A stretch of DNA of 64,000 nt, from assembly GCA_027563935.2 (NCBI GenBank), contig CM050449.1, positions 75,078,556 to 75,142,555 of the forward strand, given 5' to 3'. Shown here piece by piece: positions 1 through 11,237 of the stretch. Origin of the DNA: Costus lasius (Eukaryota; Streptophyta; Magnoliopsida; Zingiberales; Costaceae). Under the pieces are notes generated by a model, which was given only the letters and a program-made list of their open reading frames with translations, searched no databases and was not told the origin of the DNA. The position numbers and the translations under genes were made by a program. Position 1 is the stretch's first letter. Each line of letters begins with the position of its first letter.

Positions 1-327
1 AGCCACCTCGTGCTTGCGCACAGGTGCTATCTGGTCAACCCATCTAGGCTGTCAGATGGTCTGATCAGACTAGTTGGATCTAACCTAGAAGATGCTTTCA
101 ACCCCATCAACCCATCTAAGGATTTAATGTAGTGGCACCTTAGATCTAATCATGCGCGCAAGATGTAAGTTTTAGAAAACATTTTGACATGCGCAAACAT
201 CTAGAACATCCATAAGATATATCTTCTAGCATGTTGATAACCCTTAGATCTAAGGGGGTCCCCTTCAAGGGGGAGCGCAAACTTTAGGGGGTCCCCTTCT
301 TGGGGGAGCGCATACTTCATCAAAGCC

Positions 328-406
328 ATGATACAAGCGCAAACTACATGTTAGCATGATACAAGCGCAAACTTCATGTTAGCATGATACAAGCGCAAAC
401 TTCATG
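328..406. repeat. Three tandem copies of a 28-bp unit
   Basis: Units begin at 328, 356 and 384 (the last is partial). Each starts ATGATACAAGCGCAAACT and ends CATGTTAGC. The first copy differs from the second by one base (CTACATG against CTTCATG). The repeat lies in the leader of element A. No function is apparent. Confidence 0.85.
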
Positions 407-490
407 TAAACAAAGCATGCATCAAGTAAGCGCAATATGTATGGATCACAAACACTTCAAAGCAATCATATAGATCATATCAAGAGCCTA

Positions 491-502
491 GCTCTGATAC
501 CA
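491..502 (-). other. Primer binding site of element A (initiator Met-tRNA type)
   Basis: On the minus strand the sequence reads TGGTATCAGAGC. This complements the 3' end of plant initiator methionine tRNA, the usual primer for plant copia elements. It sits two bases from the LTR end at 505, so the LTR on its right is the 5' LTR. Confidence 0.88.
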
Positions 503-504
503 AT

Positions 505-2187
505 TGAAGGAACCCCTAACATAAAGGGGGGGGGGAAACCCTAATCATGCGCATCTAGCATGCATGGCGGAAAATAGGGTTTCAAAATCGCATATGAAAC
601 TATATGATCAACTTAAGTTATGAGAAATCATACCAACGCCATAAGCTTGGAATTCGGCTTGGAAGAAGAGATCAAATTAGGTCTCCTCCACAAGTCCACA
701 CACAAGATGAAGATGCTCACTTCCTTGAGATCTCTTGTGCTAGCAAGACACCCAAGCCTTATCTTGTCGAATGGAAAGGGTTTGATGAGATGAATCCGTT
801 CGGCCGAGAGCTTCTCTTGGATGTCTACTCCACACCTTCGTCAACCACACCTCGAAAAAAATCAAGGCGTTGAAGTGAGGAGCTCAACGCATAAGCGTTT
901 TGGCATTGAAGCAAAACCGGCCCTTGATGACTTTCCATAAATGGAAGTCAATCAAGCCATGCGTTCAAGCCAACCCAAAACGCATTTTGGCATTGAACCA
1001 AGCGTTCATATTTGTGAACCGGTTCAATCCAAAATGTCAAATCGGCTTTGGTTCATCAAACCAAACCGAAATAGCTCAAGCCACTTGGTCTAGACCAAAT
1101 CGAACCCCAAGGCTTATGATCTAACCGTTCATCTCCTGATGCCCCTGATCTCTCCGATCTAGCATCACCTCTCTCGATCGAAGCTTACCGATCTCAAGCC
1201 CTAATCAATCAAACATGATCAGACCAGATCTTACTTACAATCAGAGATTAAATCCCTTTAATCTGAACTCAAAGAATCCAGTCCATACGATCTGACTTAA
1301 GTAAGCCATATCACCAAATTGTGCGACCCTGAGGGTTTCCTCTAAATGTCGGTAACGATAACTTACGTTATCACGATCAGTGAGGGGTATCTAGCAACAC
1401 ATCACTGTCTCCCGATATAAAGGAAAGAGTCTTCCAAGACTACTCCCAAACCATAGCACAAGTGTGACTCAATTCACAAGGCATACATATGTCCTTTACC
1501 ACTGGATGTTCTTATTGGACAAGCATGTCAAGCCTGTAACTCCAATACGATGAGCATGATTAGATCAAATGCACATAGTCATCTGGGTATGGCCATACAC
1601 TATCTCAATCATCTCATAAGGGGGCCCTTTAGAACATCACACTCCTTAAACAAGGAGACGGCAATCCTATGTCTATCACTAGTGTCCTAACCTGATTCAA
1701 GCTCACCATCCAAGATAGTCTATAATCATTATGTTTCAAATGATATTGAACTACCTCAAGACAATGACAATCATCATTTAGAAACACAAGTGATCTCAAG
1801 TCAAAGGACATGTGCCACTTGCTGCTTACAAGGATTATTTACATTGTGACAAGCAATGGAATATCCCAGTAGGGTCTGTCCAGTACATCCAATGTACCCA
1901 TGAGTCTACATCTTATTCCATGCTCGAAGCATCCTATAAGATTAGCACTCATATTAGTCTCAATCATATCAAGGCTGTCTCATGTTCACCAAGATATCTC
2001 GACTAAGGACATATAGCCTGTCAGCCTAGCTGAACAGCTTTGAGACATTATTCAGAAGTACACTTATTACAGCAGACAAGGTAACAACCTGAATAATAAC
2101 CATGCCTTTATAAACTTAAGAGTTTATTACATGATACTAATACAATCCCAAGGCCTCAAACATTAGCCTTAAGGGCATACCCCAACA
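505..2187 (-). repeat. 5' LTR of copia-type element A (1.68 kb)
   Basis: On the minus strand the LTR starts TGTTGGGGTATGCCC at 2187 and ends CTTCA at 505, giving TG...CA ends. It is followed by the primer site. It matches the LTR at 59968-61644 over its whole length in the opposite orientation and has almost the same size (1683 against 1677 bp). Short ORFs inside it are not conserved coding sequence. The flank at 2188 is CAATC. The matching target duplicate would lie beyond the left window edge and cannot be checked. Confidence 0.9.
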
Positions 2188-2607
2188 CAATCATCATTTA
2201 GAAACACAAGTGATCTCAAGTCAGAGGAAATATGCCACTTGTTTGCATATAAGGATTATTCACATTGTGACAAACAATCGAACATCCTTAGTAGGGTCTG
2301 TCCAGTACATCCAATGCACCTATGAGTCTACATCTTATTCCATGCTCGAAGCATCCTATAAGATTAGAACACATATTAGTCTCAATCATATCAAGGCTGT
2401 CTCATGTTCACCAAGATATCTCGACTAAGGACTATACTGCATGTCAGCCAAGCTGAACACCATTGAGACATTATTCAGAAGTATACATGTAGCAGCAGAT
2501 AATGCAACAACCTGAATAACAACCATTGCCTTTATAAACATAGTTTATACATGATACTGATAATAACCCAAGGCCTCAAACATTAGCCTTAAGGGCATAC
2601 TCCAACA
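2188..2607 (-). repeat. Older LTR fragment of family A, split by element A
   Basis: This segment repeats the first 420 bp of the LTR at 505-2187 (compare 1772-2187 with 2192-2607) with scattered substitutions. Its outer end reads TGTTGGAGTATGCCC on the minus strand. The join at 2187/2188 is an intact LTR terminus abutting mid-LTR sequence. That is expected if element A inserted inside an existing LTR of its own family. The rest of this older LTR should lie left of the window. Confidence 0.85.
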
Positions 2608-4138
2608 AAACCTCATTCAACCTATCCATAAAAGTCTAAACACTATATCAGCCCAAGACATGCCTCAAATGCATTCTTACCATCAAAGGCTAAGTGGCTA
2701 GGCGCAACATGCATGAGGAGTTTCGGCTAGGGTAAGGGTTTTGGGAGAAACTAGGGTTTGAGGTAAGGTAAGTCTCCAAGACATTACCATATACCTCTTC
2801 CCTATGTCCATATGCGCCTAGGAACTTCCCATAAAAGTTCTCAAGCCATATCAGCCCCAAGACTTACCTTAGAGGCAAGTATTCCTTCCAAGGAAGAAGG
2901 GCTAGGCGCCCTTTACTTCCATAATGAAGCAAAGGCGCCTCCCTCACCCCATTATGCCCCTAGGCGCCAATGGGGTGAGATTTCTCCCCATTATACCCTT
3001 TTAAGCCAATTCCTCTTCATGATAACTAATTATTGGGCCTCATTGGATAATGAGCTAGCCCAAACTTCATGGCATGGGTTGATTAAGCCATTGGATCCAA
3101 TCCAATGCAACCCTAATCCAAATGTGACCAATCTAGGTCAATTTCAGGTCAACCTGCCAAAAATGAAGTTTGGCTCCAATAACTTTCTTCCATCTCATCA
3201 GGCCCATTGGCGCTGATGAAATCTTCCAAATGGATCCAAGTTATCCAATAACTTGATCCTAAGGCTTCTGATTAAAGCAACGTCAAGAGTCTATTGCGTG
3301 TGACCCCGTAGGATCCATATGACGATGGCAATGATGTAAACATCATAAGTAGTGAGGGGTATCTAGCAACACATCACTACTACCCATGTCATAGGACTTA
3401 AGTCATTATGCCAACAACTCCTAACAAGCAACGAGGATTCCCATTGCATTACAGATCCCTTTGCCTAAGCTGATATCCTGCCATTGGATTAGTCTCAAGT
3501 TTATTATCCAATGCATTGGTCATGACTCAACAAGTGTGGCCACACTTTCCTGTCATGCACCAATAAGGTGGGGCGCCCCGAGGTGGATATCATGCTTCCT
3601 CGGAAGGAAGGGGCAAATCCTACTATTGGTCATCCATGTCTCTACGTGACTTATGACATGCCCAATGACAGTCGTTTTGATCTCCCAATTACGGAGAGAC
3701 GTAAGACTGTATTAAAGCATACCCTTCATCAAGTCTAGACATGAATACCTCAAGTCTAAGGATCAATGCAAACCTCTTGCATGTGAGATTGACTTGTTGA
3801 CTAGACAAGTCAATCCTCACGGTGGATCACTCCAGTGCATCCAATGCACCTGTATGTCTGCGTTACTGTGCCCCGCACATAACCAGCCCATACACCAGTC
3901 TCACATGTACCGAAGCTGTCCCATATCTGCTAAGGTACCTTGTCTGGGGATAGCTTATGAGAATGGATCCAATCCAAACTCCTGGGACATTATTTATGCA
4001 ACTCAATACATCAACGCAGGTAGAGAAGTCTGCATAATAACGACCATGCCTATATAAAGAGTAATAGTTCTATCAAAGTACATTCAACCAATGCCTGACC
4101 ATGTCCATACATTGGTCTTTAGGGCATATACACCAACA
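2608..4138 (-). repeat. LTR of family B, copy B1 (3' part missing)
   Basis: On the minus strand it begins TGTTGGTGTATATGCCC at 4138. It aligns with the B-family LTRs at 25662-27726 and 54543-56287, including a shared block around 3190-3215 that mentions GGCCCATTGGCGCTGATG. The distal part is absent because the family-A LTR fragment interrupts it at 2607/2608. It lies inside the gag of Athila element C, whose reading frame starts directly at 4140. I cannot tell whether B1 was a solo LTR or part of a complete element. Confidence 0.85.
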
Positions 4139-4139
4139 A

Positions 4140-5185
4140 AAACCACAACCAGTGGGCTTCGGAGAGAGGAGTTCTTTATCGGCCTTCTCATGGTAAGAAC
4201 GATGGTGATGCTTAGCGTTCTCTTGCAAAAAAGGTAGATTCATTATGCAACCATTTTGATTCTTTTCAAATGCAAACCGCTTCTGTTTCATCTGTCATTT
4301 GTGAAGTTTATGGGAACCATGGGCACTATGCTAAGGAGTGCAAGGTTATAGTTGACCAGGAGAGTGAGCAAGTCAATGTAGTAGGGGGTTACAATCAAGC
4401 TTGAAATAATGACCCTTACTCTAATACTTACAATCCTGGTTGGAGGAACCATCCTAACCCATCTTCGAAGAGTAACAATCAAACTAGTGGGCAAAATGAG
4501 AATAAGGAGTATAATCAGAGACAGTCAAACTAGAGTCAACCCCAAAAATCTAGTTTAGAAGAGATGTTTGAGAAATTCATGGGTAAGCAGATGAGCAAAA
4601 ATGATGAGATTTTAGAAACCCTTAAACAGATAAACTCGAGGTTAGATGGTGCTGTTGCTCATAATAAGATGTTAGAAACTCAGATAGCACAATAGGCTAG
4701 CGCACCTTATAGACCCCCAGGGAAGTTACCTGCAAAACCTGAACCTAACCCTAGGGAACATTGCAATGCCATCATAACCAGGAGTGGAAAACAGTTGGAA
4801 CATCCAAAGGGACCATTAGATGATGAAGAAGTTGAGCCTGATGTTATACCTAGTGATGAACCAGTTTTGGAACCACAACCCACACAAGTGCAGTCCCTTC
4901 CTAATTCTTCTCCTTCTAAAGAGGATGAGTCTTTACAGAAAGGTGACTTACCTTGTGAAGTTGAGGTACCTAGACCTAGTTCACTACTACCATATAGGAC
5001 ACCTATCCCTTTTCCCCAAAGGATTGTGCAAGCCAAGTTAGATAAGTAGTTTGGGAAGTTTTTGGAAGTGTTAAAAAAGTTATACATTAATATTCCATTC
5101 ACTGATGCACTATCTCAAATGCCTACATATGCAAAGTTTTTAAAAAAGATTATGTCCAATAAAAAAAATAGAGGACTATGGTACT
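4140..5185 (+). pseudogene. gag C-terminal part of Athila element C
   Basis: Gag would form the virus-like particle. The frame opens mid-protein at NHNQWASERGVLY, matching the gag of element H, and runs through a zinc-knuckle region, an Asn/Gln-rich stretch (PYSNTYNPGWRNHPN), and the linker with YRPPGKLPAKPEPNPREHCN and ITRSGKQL. The zinc knuckle is damaged: the second cysteine of CX2C has become tyrosine (CEVYGNHGHYAKEC), whereas H keeps all four ligands. In-frame stops lie near 4234, 4402, 4531, 4693 and 5047, and a run of A's near 5160 shifts the frame. This is a relic. Its N-terminal capsid domain lies beyond the B1 insertion. Confidence 0.88.
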
Positions 5186-5916
5186 GTGGCACTAACTGAG
5201 GAATGCAGTGCTCTTATTCAAAACAGGTTGCCACCGAAATTAAAGGATCCAGGTAGTTTCTCTATCCCTTGTTCAATTGGGAATGTTTCTTTCGATCGAG
5301 CCTTATGTGACTTGCGAGCTAGTGTGAGTCTGATGCCTTTGTCTGTGTGCAGAAACTGGATATGGGAGCTCCCAAGCCAACTTCAATTTCTTTGCAGCTC
5401 GTCGATCGATCAATAAAATATCCAGTAGGTATTCTAGAGGATGTCCCTATCCAAGTTGGTAAGTACTTCATACCTGCTGATTTTGTGGTGCTTGAAATGG
5501 AAGAGGATGCCAAAATTCCTATTATTCTGGGTAGACCGTTCTTAGCCACTGCTGGGGCCCTTATCGATGTAAGGAATGGTAAACTTATTTTAAGGATTGG
5601 CAATGATAAGATTGAATTTGATTTAAATGATTCATTGGAAAAACCTGCATATGCTAGTTCTTGCTGCACAATCCATGCTATTAATGACACAGTTTATGAC
5701 ATTAGTTGTTTATTTGATGATTCTTCTGTTGATGTTTCTATCTCTGATTCTTGTTTTGAATCCCTAGAAAATTCTTGTGAAAAATTTGATAATTATGATT
5801 TTAAGGAAAATTTTGATGATGATTTTGATGATGAAAAACATGATATTTTAGATTGTGCTACTTTTGATGATGAAAGTGAAAAGATTCCTAAAGTTGATGA
5901 AAACTTTACCCGATAA
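5186..5916 (+). pseudogene. Protease region of Athila element C
   Basis: This is an aspartic protease of the retropepsin fold, which would process the gag-pol polyprotein. Visible landmarks are LPPKLKDPGSFSIPC, the active-site strand, and IILGRPFLATAGALIDVRNG. The active site reads CDLRASVSLMPL, while elements E and H both have DLGAS, so the catalytic glycine is replaced by arginine. The frame shifts between 5318 and 5347, and again near 5905 where it enters the reverse-transcriptase frame. An acidic, poorly conserved linker (about 5700-5900) separates protease from RT. Confidence 0.85.
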
Positions 5917-7411
5917 CCTTAGATATGAATTTCTTGGTCCTAACTCTACTTACCCTGTGATTGTGGATGCTCAATTAGATGCTAGGGAAACTGATCTGCA
6001 TTTGAAGGAGTCAAGAATTCATAGAAAGGTAATTGGGTATACGATTGAGGACTTGAGAGGAATTAATCCTTCTTTTTGTATGCACAGGATTCACATGGAG
6101 GATGAGCACAAGCCATATGTAGATTTTCAGAGGAGACTCAATCCATCTATGAAGGCAGTGGTGAAGAAGGAAGTACTGAAATTGCTTGATGCAGGTATTA
6201 TCTACCCTATCTCAGATAGTAAGTGAGTAAGTCCTGTACACTGTGTTCCTAAAAAGGGAGGTGTCACTACAATGAAAAATAAGGATAATGAGTTGATACC
6301 TATTAGAACAGTCACTAGTTGGCGTATGTGTATTGATTATAGAAAATTAAATACTGCCACTAGGAAAGATCATTTTCCCTTGCCTTTTATTGATCAAATG
6401 GTTGAGAGACTTGCTAAACACTCTTACTTTTGTTTTCTTGATGGATATTCCAGATTTTTTCAGATTCCCATTCATCCTGATGATCAGGATAAGACCACCT
6501 TTACATGTCCATATGGTACTTTTGCTTATAGAAGAATGCCCTTTGGTTTGTGCAATGCACTTGCTACTTTTCAGAGGTGTATGATGGTGATTTTTTCTGA
6601 ATTTATTGAAGATTTCATGGATGTTTTTATGGATGATTTTTCTGTCTATGGTTTCTCTTTTGATGATTGCTTAGCTAATCTATCTCGAGTTTTACAGAGA
6701 TGCGAAGAGACTAACCTTGTCTTGAATTGGGAAAAGTGTCACTTTATGGTTAGACAGGGAATAGTTTTGGGTCATCTTATTTCAGAGAGAGGGATTGAAG
6801 TGGACAAAGCCAAGATAGAAGTGATTGAAAAGTTGGCGCCACCCACCACTGTCAAAGATATCAGGAGTTTTTTGGGACCTGCAAGGTTTTACAGGAGATT
6901 CATCAGGGACTTCTCTAAACTTGCTAAACCCCTGACTGATTTACTTTGTAAAGATTCCAAATTCTACTTTGATGAGAAATGTCTGTTTGCTTTTCAGGAA
7001 CTGAAAAAGGCTTTGACATCAGCACCCATCATGCAACCACCTGACTGGGAGTTACCTTTTGAGCTTATGTGTGATGCCAGTGACTTTGCAGTGGGAGCAG
7101 TTCTAGGGCAAAGGAAGGAGAAGAAGCCTTATGTGATCTACTACGCTAGCAAAGCCTTGGATGAGACACAGAGGAACTACACTACCACCGAGAAGGAGTT
7201 GTTGGCTATAGTTTTTGCATTTGACAAATTCAGATCTTACTTGATAAATTCGAAAGTTGTAGTGTATACTGATCATGTTGCAGTTAAATATTTGATGCAA
7301 AAGAAGGACAGTAAGCCACGGTTGTTGAGATGGATTTTGCTTCTGCAAGAATTTGACCTAGAAATCAAAGATAAGAAAGGAACTGAGAATTTAGTTGCAG
7401 ACCACCTTTGA
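5917..7411 (+). pseudogene. Reverse transcriptase and RNase H of Athila element C
   Basis: This RNA-dependent DNA polymerase with RNase H would copy the element RNA to DNA. RT landmarks are the fingers segment with [11 protein letters not shown], the FCFLDGYS motif, MPFGLCNA, and the catalytic FMDDF box (about 6625). RNase H shows [32 protein letters not shown] and a frame end at VADHL. A TGA at 6224-6226 replaces the tryptophan that element E keeps in SKWVSPIHC. A second TGA at 7409-7411 ends RNase H early. The two blocks are otherwise in one frame, so they are decayed but easily recognised. Confidence 0.92.
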
Positions 7412-7414
7412 AGG

Positions 7415-8807
7415 ATGATTGTAGAAGATGAAAAAGGTGATATTAATGATTCCTTTCCTGAGGAACAACTGATGAGAGTTGAACAAATTAAAGCTCCTTG
7501 GTATGCAAATATTGTGAACTATCTTGTTGCTAATGTATTTCCTATTGATTTAAGTTACCAAGGCAAGAAAAGATTTTTAGCAGATGTTAAACACTATTTT
7601 TGGGATGAGCCTTATGTGTTCAAAAGATGTAAAGATGGAATATTTAGGAGATGTATCCCCGAAGAAGAAATGAAAGACATATTATCACAGTGTCATGGAT
7701 CATCATATGGAGTGCATGCTACAACTGAGAAGACAGTTTTCAAAATATTACAATCTGGATTTTATTGGCCCACATTATTTAAGGATGCAAAGAATTTTAT
7801 AATGTCTTGTGATAATTGTCAAAGGATGGGGAACATCAATAGAAGGAATGAGATGCCATTGTCCACAATACTTGAAGTTGAAATATTTGATGTTTGGGGT
7901 ATTGACTTCATGGGACCTTTCCCATCATCTGGAGGTAATAAGTATATACTTGTGGCAGTAGATTATGTGTCCAAGTGGGTAGAAGCCATTGCTTCTCCTA
8001 CTAATGATTCTAGGGTTGTGGTGAAATTGTTTAAAAGAGTTATCTTTCCACGCTTTGGAGTACCATGAGTTATAATTAGTGATGGGATCCCATTTTATTG
8101 AACACAAATTCTCAGCTTTACTTAGAAAATATGAGGTGAACCTTAGAGTTGCAACACCTTACTATCCCCAAACAAGTGGACAAGTGGAGATATCTAACAG
8201 AGAGATTAAAGGGATATTGGAAAAGACAGTGTCAAGAACAAGGAAGGACTGGGCTTTTAAGCTTGATGATGCACTTTGGGCATACAGGACTGCTTTTAAA
8301 ACACCAATAGGTATGTCACCATTTCAATTAATTTATGGTAAATCATGTCACCTTCCTGTAGAACTTGAGCATAAAGCATTTTGACCGATTAGAGCATTGA
8401 ACTTTGACTTGAAAAGTGCAAGTGAAAAGAGAAAATTACAGCTGAGTGAGCTTGAAGAGATTAGGCTTTCCGCTTATGAGAATGCAAAGATTTATAAGGA
8501 AAGAACCAAGAGATGGCATGATCAACACATACTTAGAAAAGAATTTCAACCAGGTGACTTCGTTCTTTTGTTTAATTCTAGATTGAGACTTTTTCCTGGT
8601 AAACTTAAGTCTCGGTAGTCTGGGCCTTTTCAGGTGAAGAAGACTTATCCATACGGCACCATTGATATATGGAGTGAAGAGAAAGGAGAATTCAAAGTTA
8701 ATAGACAGAGATTGAAACACTACTATCATGGAGAACAAATTGAAGAAGGGGAGAACTATCTAGTTGATGAAATACAAGCAAATCCAAGTGTGAAAAGGTC
8801 AAGCTAA
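7415..8807 (+). pseudogene. Integrase of Athila element C
   Basis: Integrase would insert the DNA copy into the genome. The HHCC zinc domain is visible ([16 protein letters not shown] to CDNCQRMG). The DDE core follows, with first Asp in [10 protein letters not shown] (about 7900), second in ISDG (about 8078) and Glu in [12 protein letters not shown] (about 8190). A C-terminal part ends in NPSVKRSS and stop. Breaks: TGA at 8066-8068 (arginine in E), a frameshift at about 8080, TGA at 8382-8384, and TAG at 8616-8618 (tryptophan in E). It is directly followed by a conserved hairpin. No chromodomain is seen, as expected for the Athila lineage. Confidence 0.9.
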
Positions 8808-8827
8808 TGACCATTAAATTAGCGCTT

Positions 8828-8845
8828 CTTGGGAGGCAACCCAAG
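8828..8845 (+). other. Post-pol hairpin of element C
   Basis: CTTGGG-AGGCAA-CCCAAG forms a six-base-pair stem with a six-base loop, 20 bases after the pol stop. The same sequence recurs at the same place in element H (49849-49866). It may be a structure near a splice acceptor, or a stop-associated element. Its role is unknown. Confidence 0.7.
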
Positions 8846-9011
8846 CGATTTTTCTTCTTTTCTTTCTTCTTTTTCTTCTCTTTTCATTTTTATTCCCTTT
8901 TATTTTGGTTTGTTTTTGCTTCAATTTGCTTTATTTAGGGTTAATTATTCTTTTTCTCATTCTTATAAATTTTTAGAAAATTATAGCGAATTTTTGCATC
9001 TTCATTTACAA

Positions 9012-9376
9012 AACACGGCAGTACCGTGGACGTTTGCACGGTACCGTATTTTTAGTTATTTCTTTACATAAGGTTTTTACTAGAATACGGCACCACCATA
9101 GTTTTGATCGATATTCTCATAGTACCGTATTTTTGACCATTTTTGAACAGAGAGTTTTTGTGATTTCACAGCGGTACCGTGAGCATTTGCACGGTGACGT
9201 GTGTTTGGAAAGATTTGAACATAGAGTTTTTGCATTATACGACACCACTGTGAGAGAATACATGGTGCCGTATTTATCGCGTTTTCCTTCACAGAACCTA
9301 TAGCCATTATACGGCACTGCCGTATTCCTCATGCGGTACTGTATTTGCATCCGACCCCACGTATTCACGTGCCGTA
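9012..9376. repeat. Palindromic ACGG...CCGT array in the pol-env spacer of C
   Basis: There are about five degenerate units of roughly 70-75 bp. Each holds two dyads such as ACGGCAGTACCGT, CACGGTACCGTA and TACGGCACTGCCGTA, separated by a T-rich stretch and a CAGAGAGTTTTT-like segment. Equivalent arrays occur in this element's own LTR and in all other Athila copies in the window. Confidence 0.85.
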
Positions 9377-9806
9377 TTTAGGGTTTGGCGCACTGTTCTT
9401 AGAACTTCTTCGCCCGATTTTGCACCGACCTTGCGTTTTTCTTCGAGCTTTCGCTTCCCTAGCCTTCGTATGACTTCTCTCTACAACTTTCATCCGATTC
9501 CAAGCGAAGATCTCGACGATTTCAAGCTCGATCGAGCTCGTTTTCAAGCGTGCTGAAGGTTTTCCACTGCAATTTTGCCCCCCTCGGTTCTCCCCGTCCG
9601 AGCGACGATTGGCTTGCTTCCAGGCTCAGAGATCTTCAAGGGAGGAAGGAGATCATACCCCAAGAGAATTCAAAGCTCGATCTTCTACCAGAAGTCCAGA
9701 TTCGAAGAATGAAAACCAGCCCTGCTTCTAGCTGCGCACGACATTTGGTAACATTTTCAGCTCTCGATTTTTCCTCAGTTGTGATTTATTTCTCTTGCAC
9801 GATATC

Positions 9807-11237
9807 ATGGCACCTCCCAAGAAAACATTATCAAAGAAAAAAGGGAAAGCTCTCGCTGAATCTCCAATGCCACCACTAAATCTGTTCGGTATCATGTTTC
9901 GAGATGAGGAGCAAGAGCTAAGATACAACATGCCACTTGCTTTACGCATTGTAAAAACAAAATACACTGATGTCAGAACTTTAGAGACCCTTGGATTGAA
10001 AGATGATGTGTTTTGGATGTTTAACAGAATGGGTTTGAGAGAATTTTTTGAAATGACGCCTGAAACATACTTACCTGTTGTTCTAGAATTTCTTAGTAGC
10101 CTGGAGGTAAGTTGGGAGGAATACATGGATCACACAGCTAAAGGAGAGATCAGATTTAGGATGATGAATGAAGAGAGGAGACTCTCTTTCAAGGAAATTC
10201 GGCATGTATTTCACTTCCCACAGAAGGGACGCACAGAGCCACCCATTGGATTCATGGAGCATATCTTTTGGAACTAGATATCATCAGACAACAGATTTTT
10301 AGCATCAATAGCAAGAGCCTCAAGAATATCAAACCCTTGCATCAGATATGCCCACCGCATTCTTGCACACACCATATTCGGGCGAGGGGACAGCGATGGT
10401 ATTGTCACTCATGCTGACTTATTCCTGCTTTGGAGTATGCTTCATGGTTACACAGTGGATATAGGTTTCTTTTTCATGAGACACCTGAGTAAAGTGTCAT
10501 GGGCCAAGAAGGGAGCTATAGTGATAGGAGGTTTTCTTACTCCTGTAGCACTACATCTAGGGATTGCGCCCTATGGGATCGAGGTTGCTAGAGGAAATTC
10601 AAGGATAGATATTGAGTCATGCATGGCAATGAAGATGATTCACCGTGATGGAGATAAATATTGTTTGATCCTACAACCTGGGCTTCCCATGTTGCCATTG
10701 CCTAACCTTGAACGGACCTCAGTGCAGAACCTTGAAAATTGGAAGCTGTCGCCAAGCTGTATATCTTATGCTACACCTGCACCGGAGACATCATTGCCAC
10801 CACCACCTCCTACTTGGGGTGATGACCCACTTGGTATAGGCATTGACTCCTCTACACCTAGAGTCACCGAGCCACCGCCTCAGGGAGCCATCGGATCGTC
10901 CTCAAATCACGCAGCCCTAGATCAGAGAGATTGGTAGAGTTACCGAGACCCAGGGTTTCAGACTATCACTGCACAGTTGTATAGGCAAGAGCAGCGTATG
11001 GAGAGGGTGATGGGAGGCATAGGAGGAATACATGAGCAGATAAGTCACATTCACATGGATATCGAGGCGTTGGGAAACTATATAGAGGACATGGGGAATT
11101 TCCTCTATGATCGTTTTAACTACGAAGATCCCAGGAGAGGTGGTCTCTACGATGATGCAGGTGAGGGAGCTTCTCACGATCCCATGGCTGCTACCCCGGC
11201 TGAAGAAGACAAGGAGGAGACGCATTCAGATGAGTAG
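9807..11237 (+). pseudogene. ATHILA ORF-1/env-like gene of element C
   Basis: This is the third gene of Athila elements, downstream of pol and often called env-like; its role is not established. One frame of 477 codons opens at MAPPKKTLSKKKGK, a basic N-terminus. It contains the family's core (LEFLSSLEV, RLSFKEIRHVFHFP, GFMEHIFWN, RISNPCIRYAHRILAHTIFGRGDSD) and a later block (YGIEVARGNSRIDIESCMAMKMI). A proline-rich stretch and a C-terminal heptad-like segment follow. I see no convincing signal peptide or membrane anchor. The only breaks are TAG codons at 10275-10277 (glutamine in the G and H copies) and 10935-10937. This is much better preserved than pol of the same element. Confidence 0.85.

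Larger units (their letters stand above)
1..504 (-). mobile_element. Leader of copia-type element A, cut by the window edge
   Basis: This is non-coding leader lying downstream (in element sense) of the LTR at 505-2187. Its reverse complement at 1-110 matches the leader of the related element at about 61890-62000, for example the stretch around TCTGATCAGACTA. The element therefore runs leftwards out of the window and its gag is not seen. A purine/pyrimidine-rich stretch at 245-315 contains two near copies of a motif built on GGGGGTCCCCTTC. No coding sequence is visible here. Assignment to copia rests on the sister element at the right end, whose gag is visible. Confidence 0.85.
8808..9806 (+). 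other. Spacer between pol and the env-like gene of element C
   Basis: This is non-coding. It holds a hairpin at 8828-8845, a T-rich tract to about 9010, the palindromic repeat array (9012-9376), and a C/T-rich stretch with a GGTACC-free leader up to the env-like ATG at 9807. The segment AGCTAATGACCATTAAATTA just after the pol stop recurs in element H, so the border is conserved. Short ORFs here differ between elements and are treated as noise. Confidence 0.7.

Noticed and set aside
604..873. 89-residue ORF containing PYLVEWKGFDE, which looks like a chromodomain
   Set aside because: It lies antisense within the copia LTR, has no supporting residues around it, and no link to pol. Chance resemblance.
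9012..9376. CRISPR-like array
   Set aside because: Units are degenerate and variable in length, without unique spacers, and the context is a plant retrotransposon.
9795..11237. True viral envelope gene
   Set aside because: I find no signal peptide, fusion peptide or membrane anchor. The protein matches the ATHILA ORF-1 type, so env-like is only a positional name.
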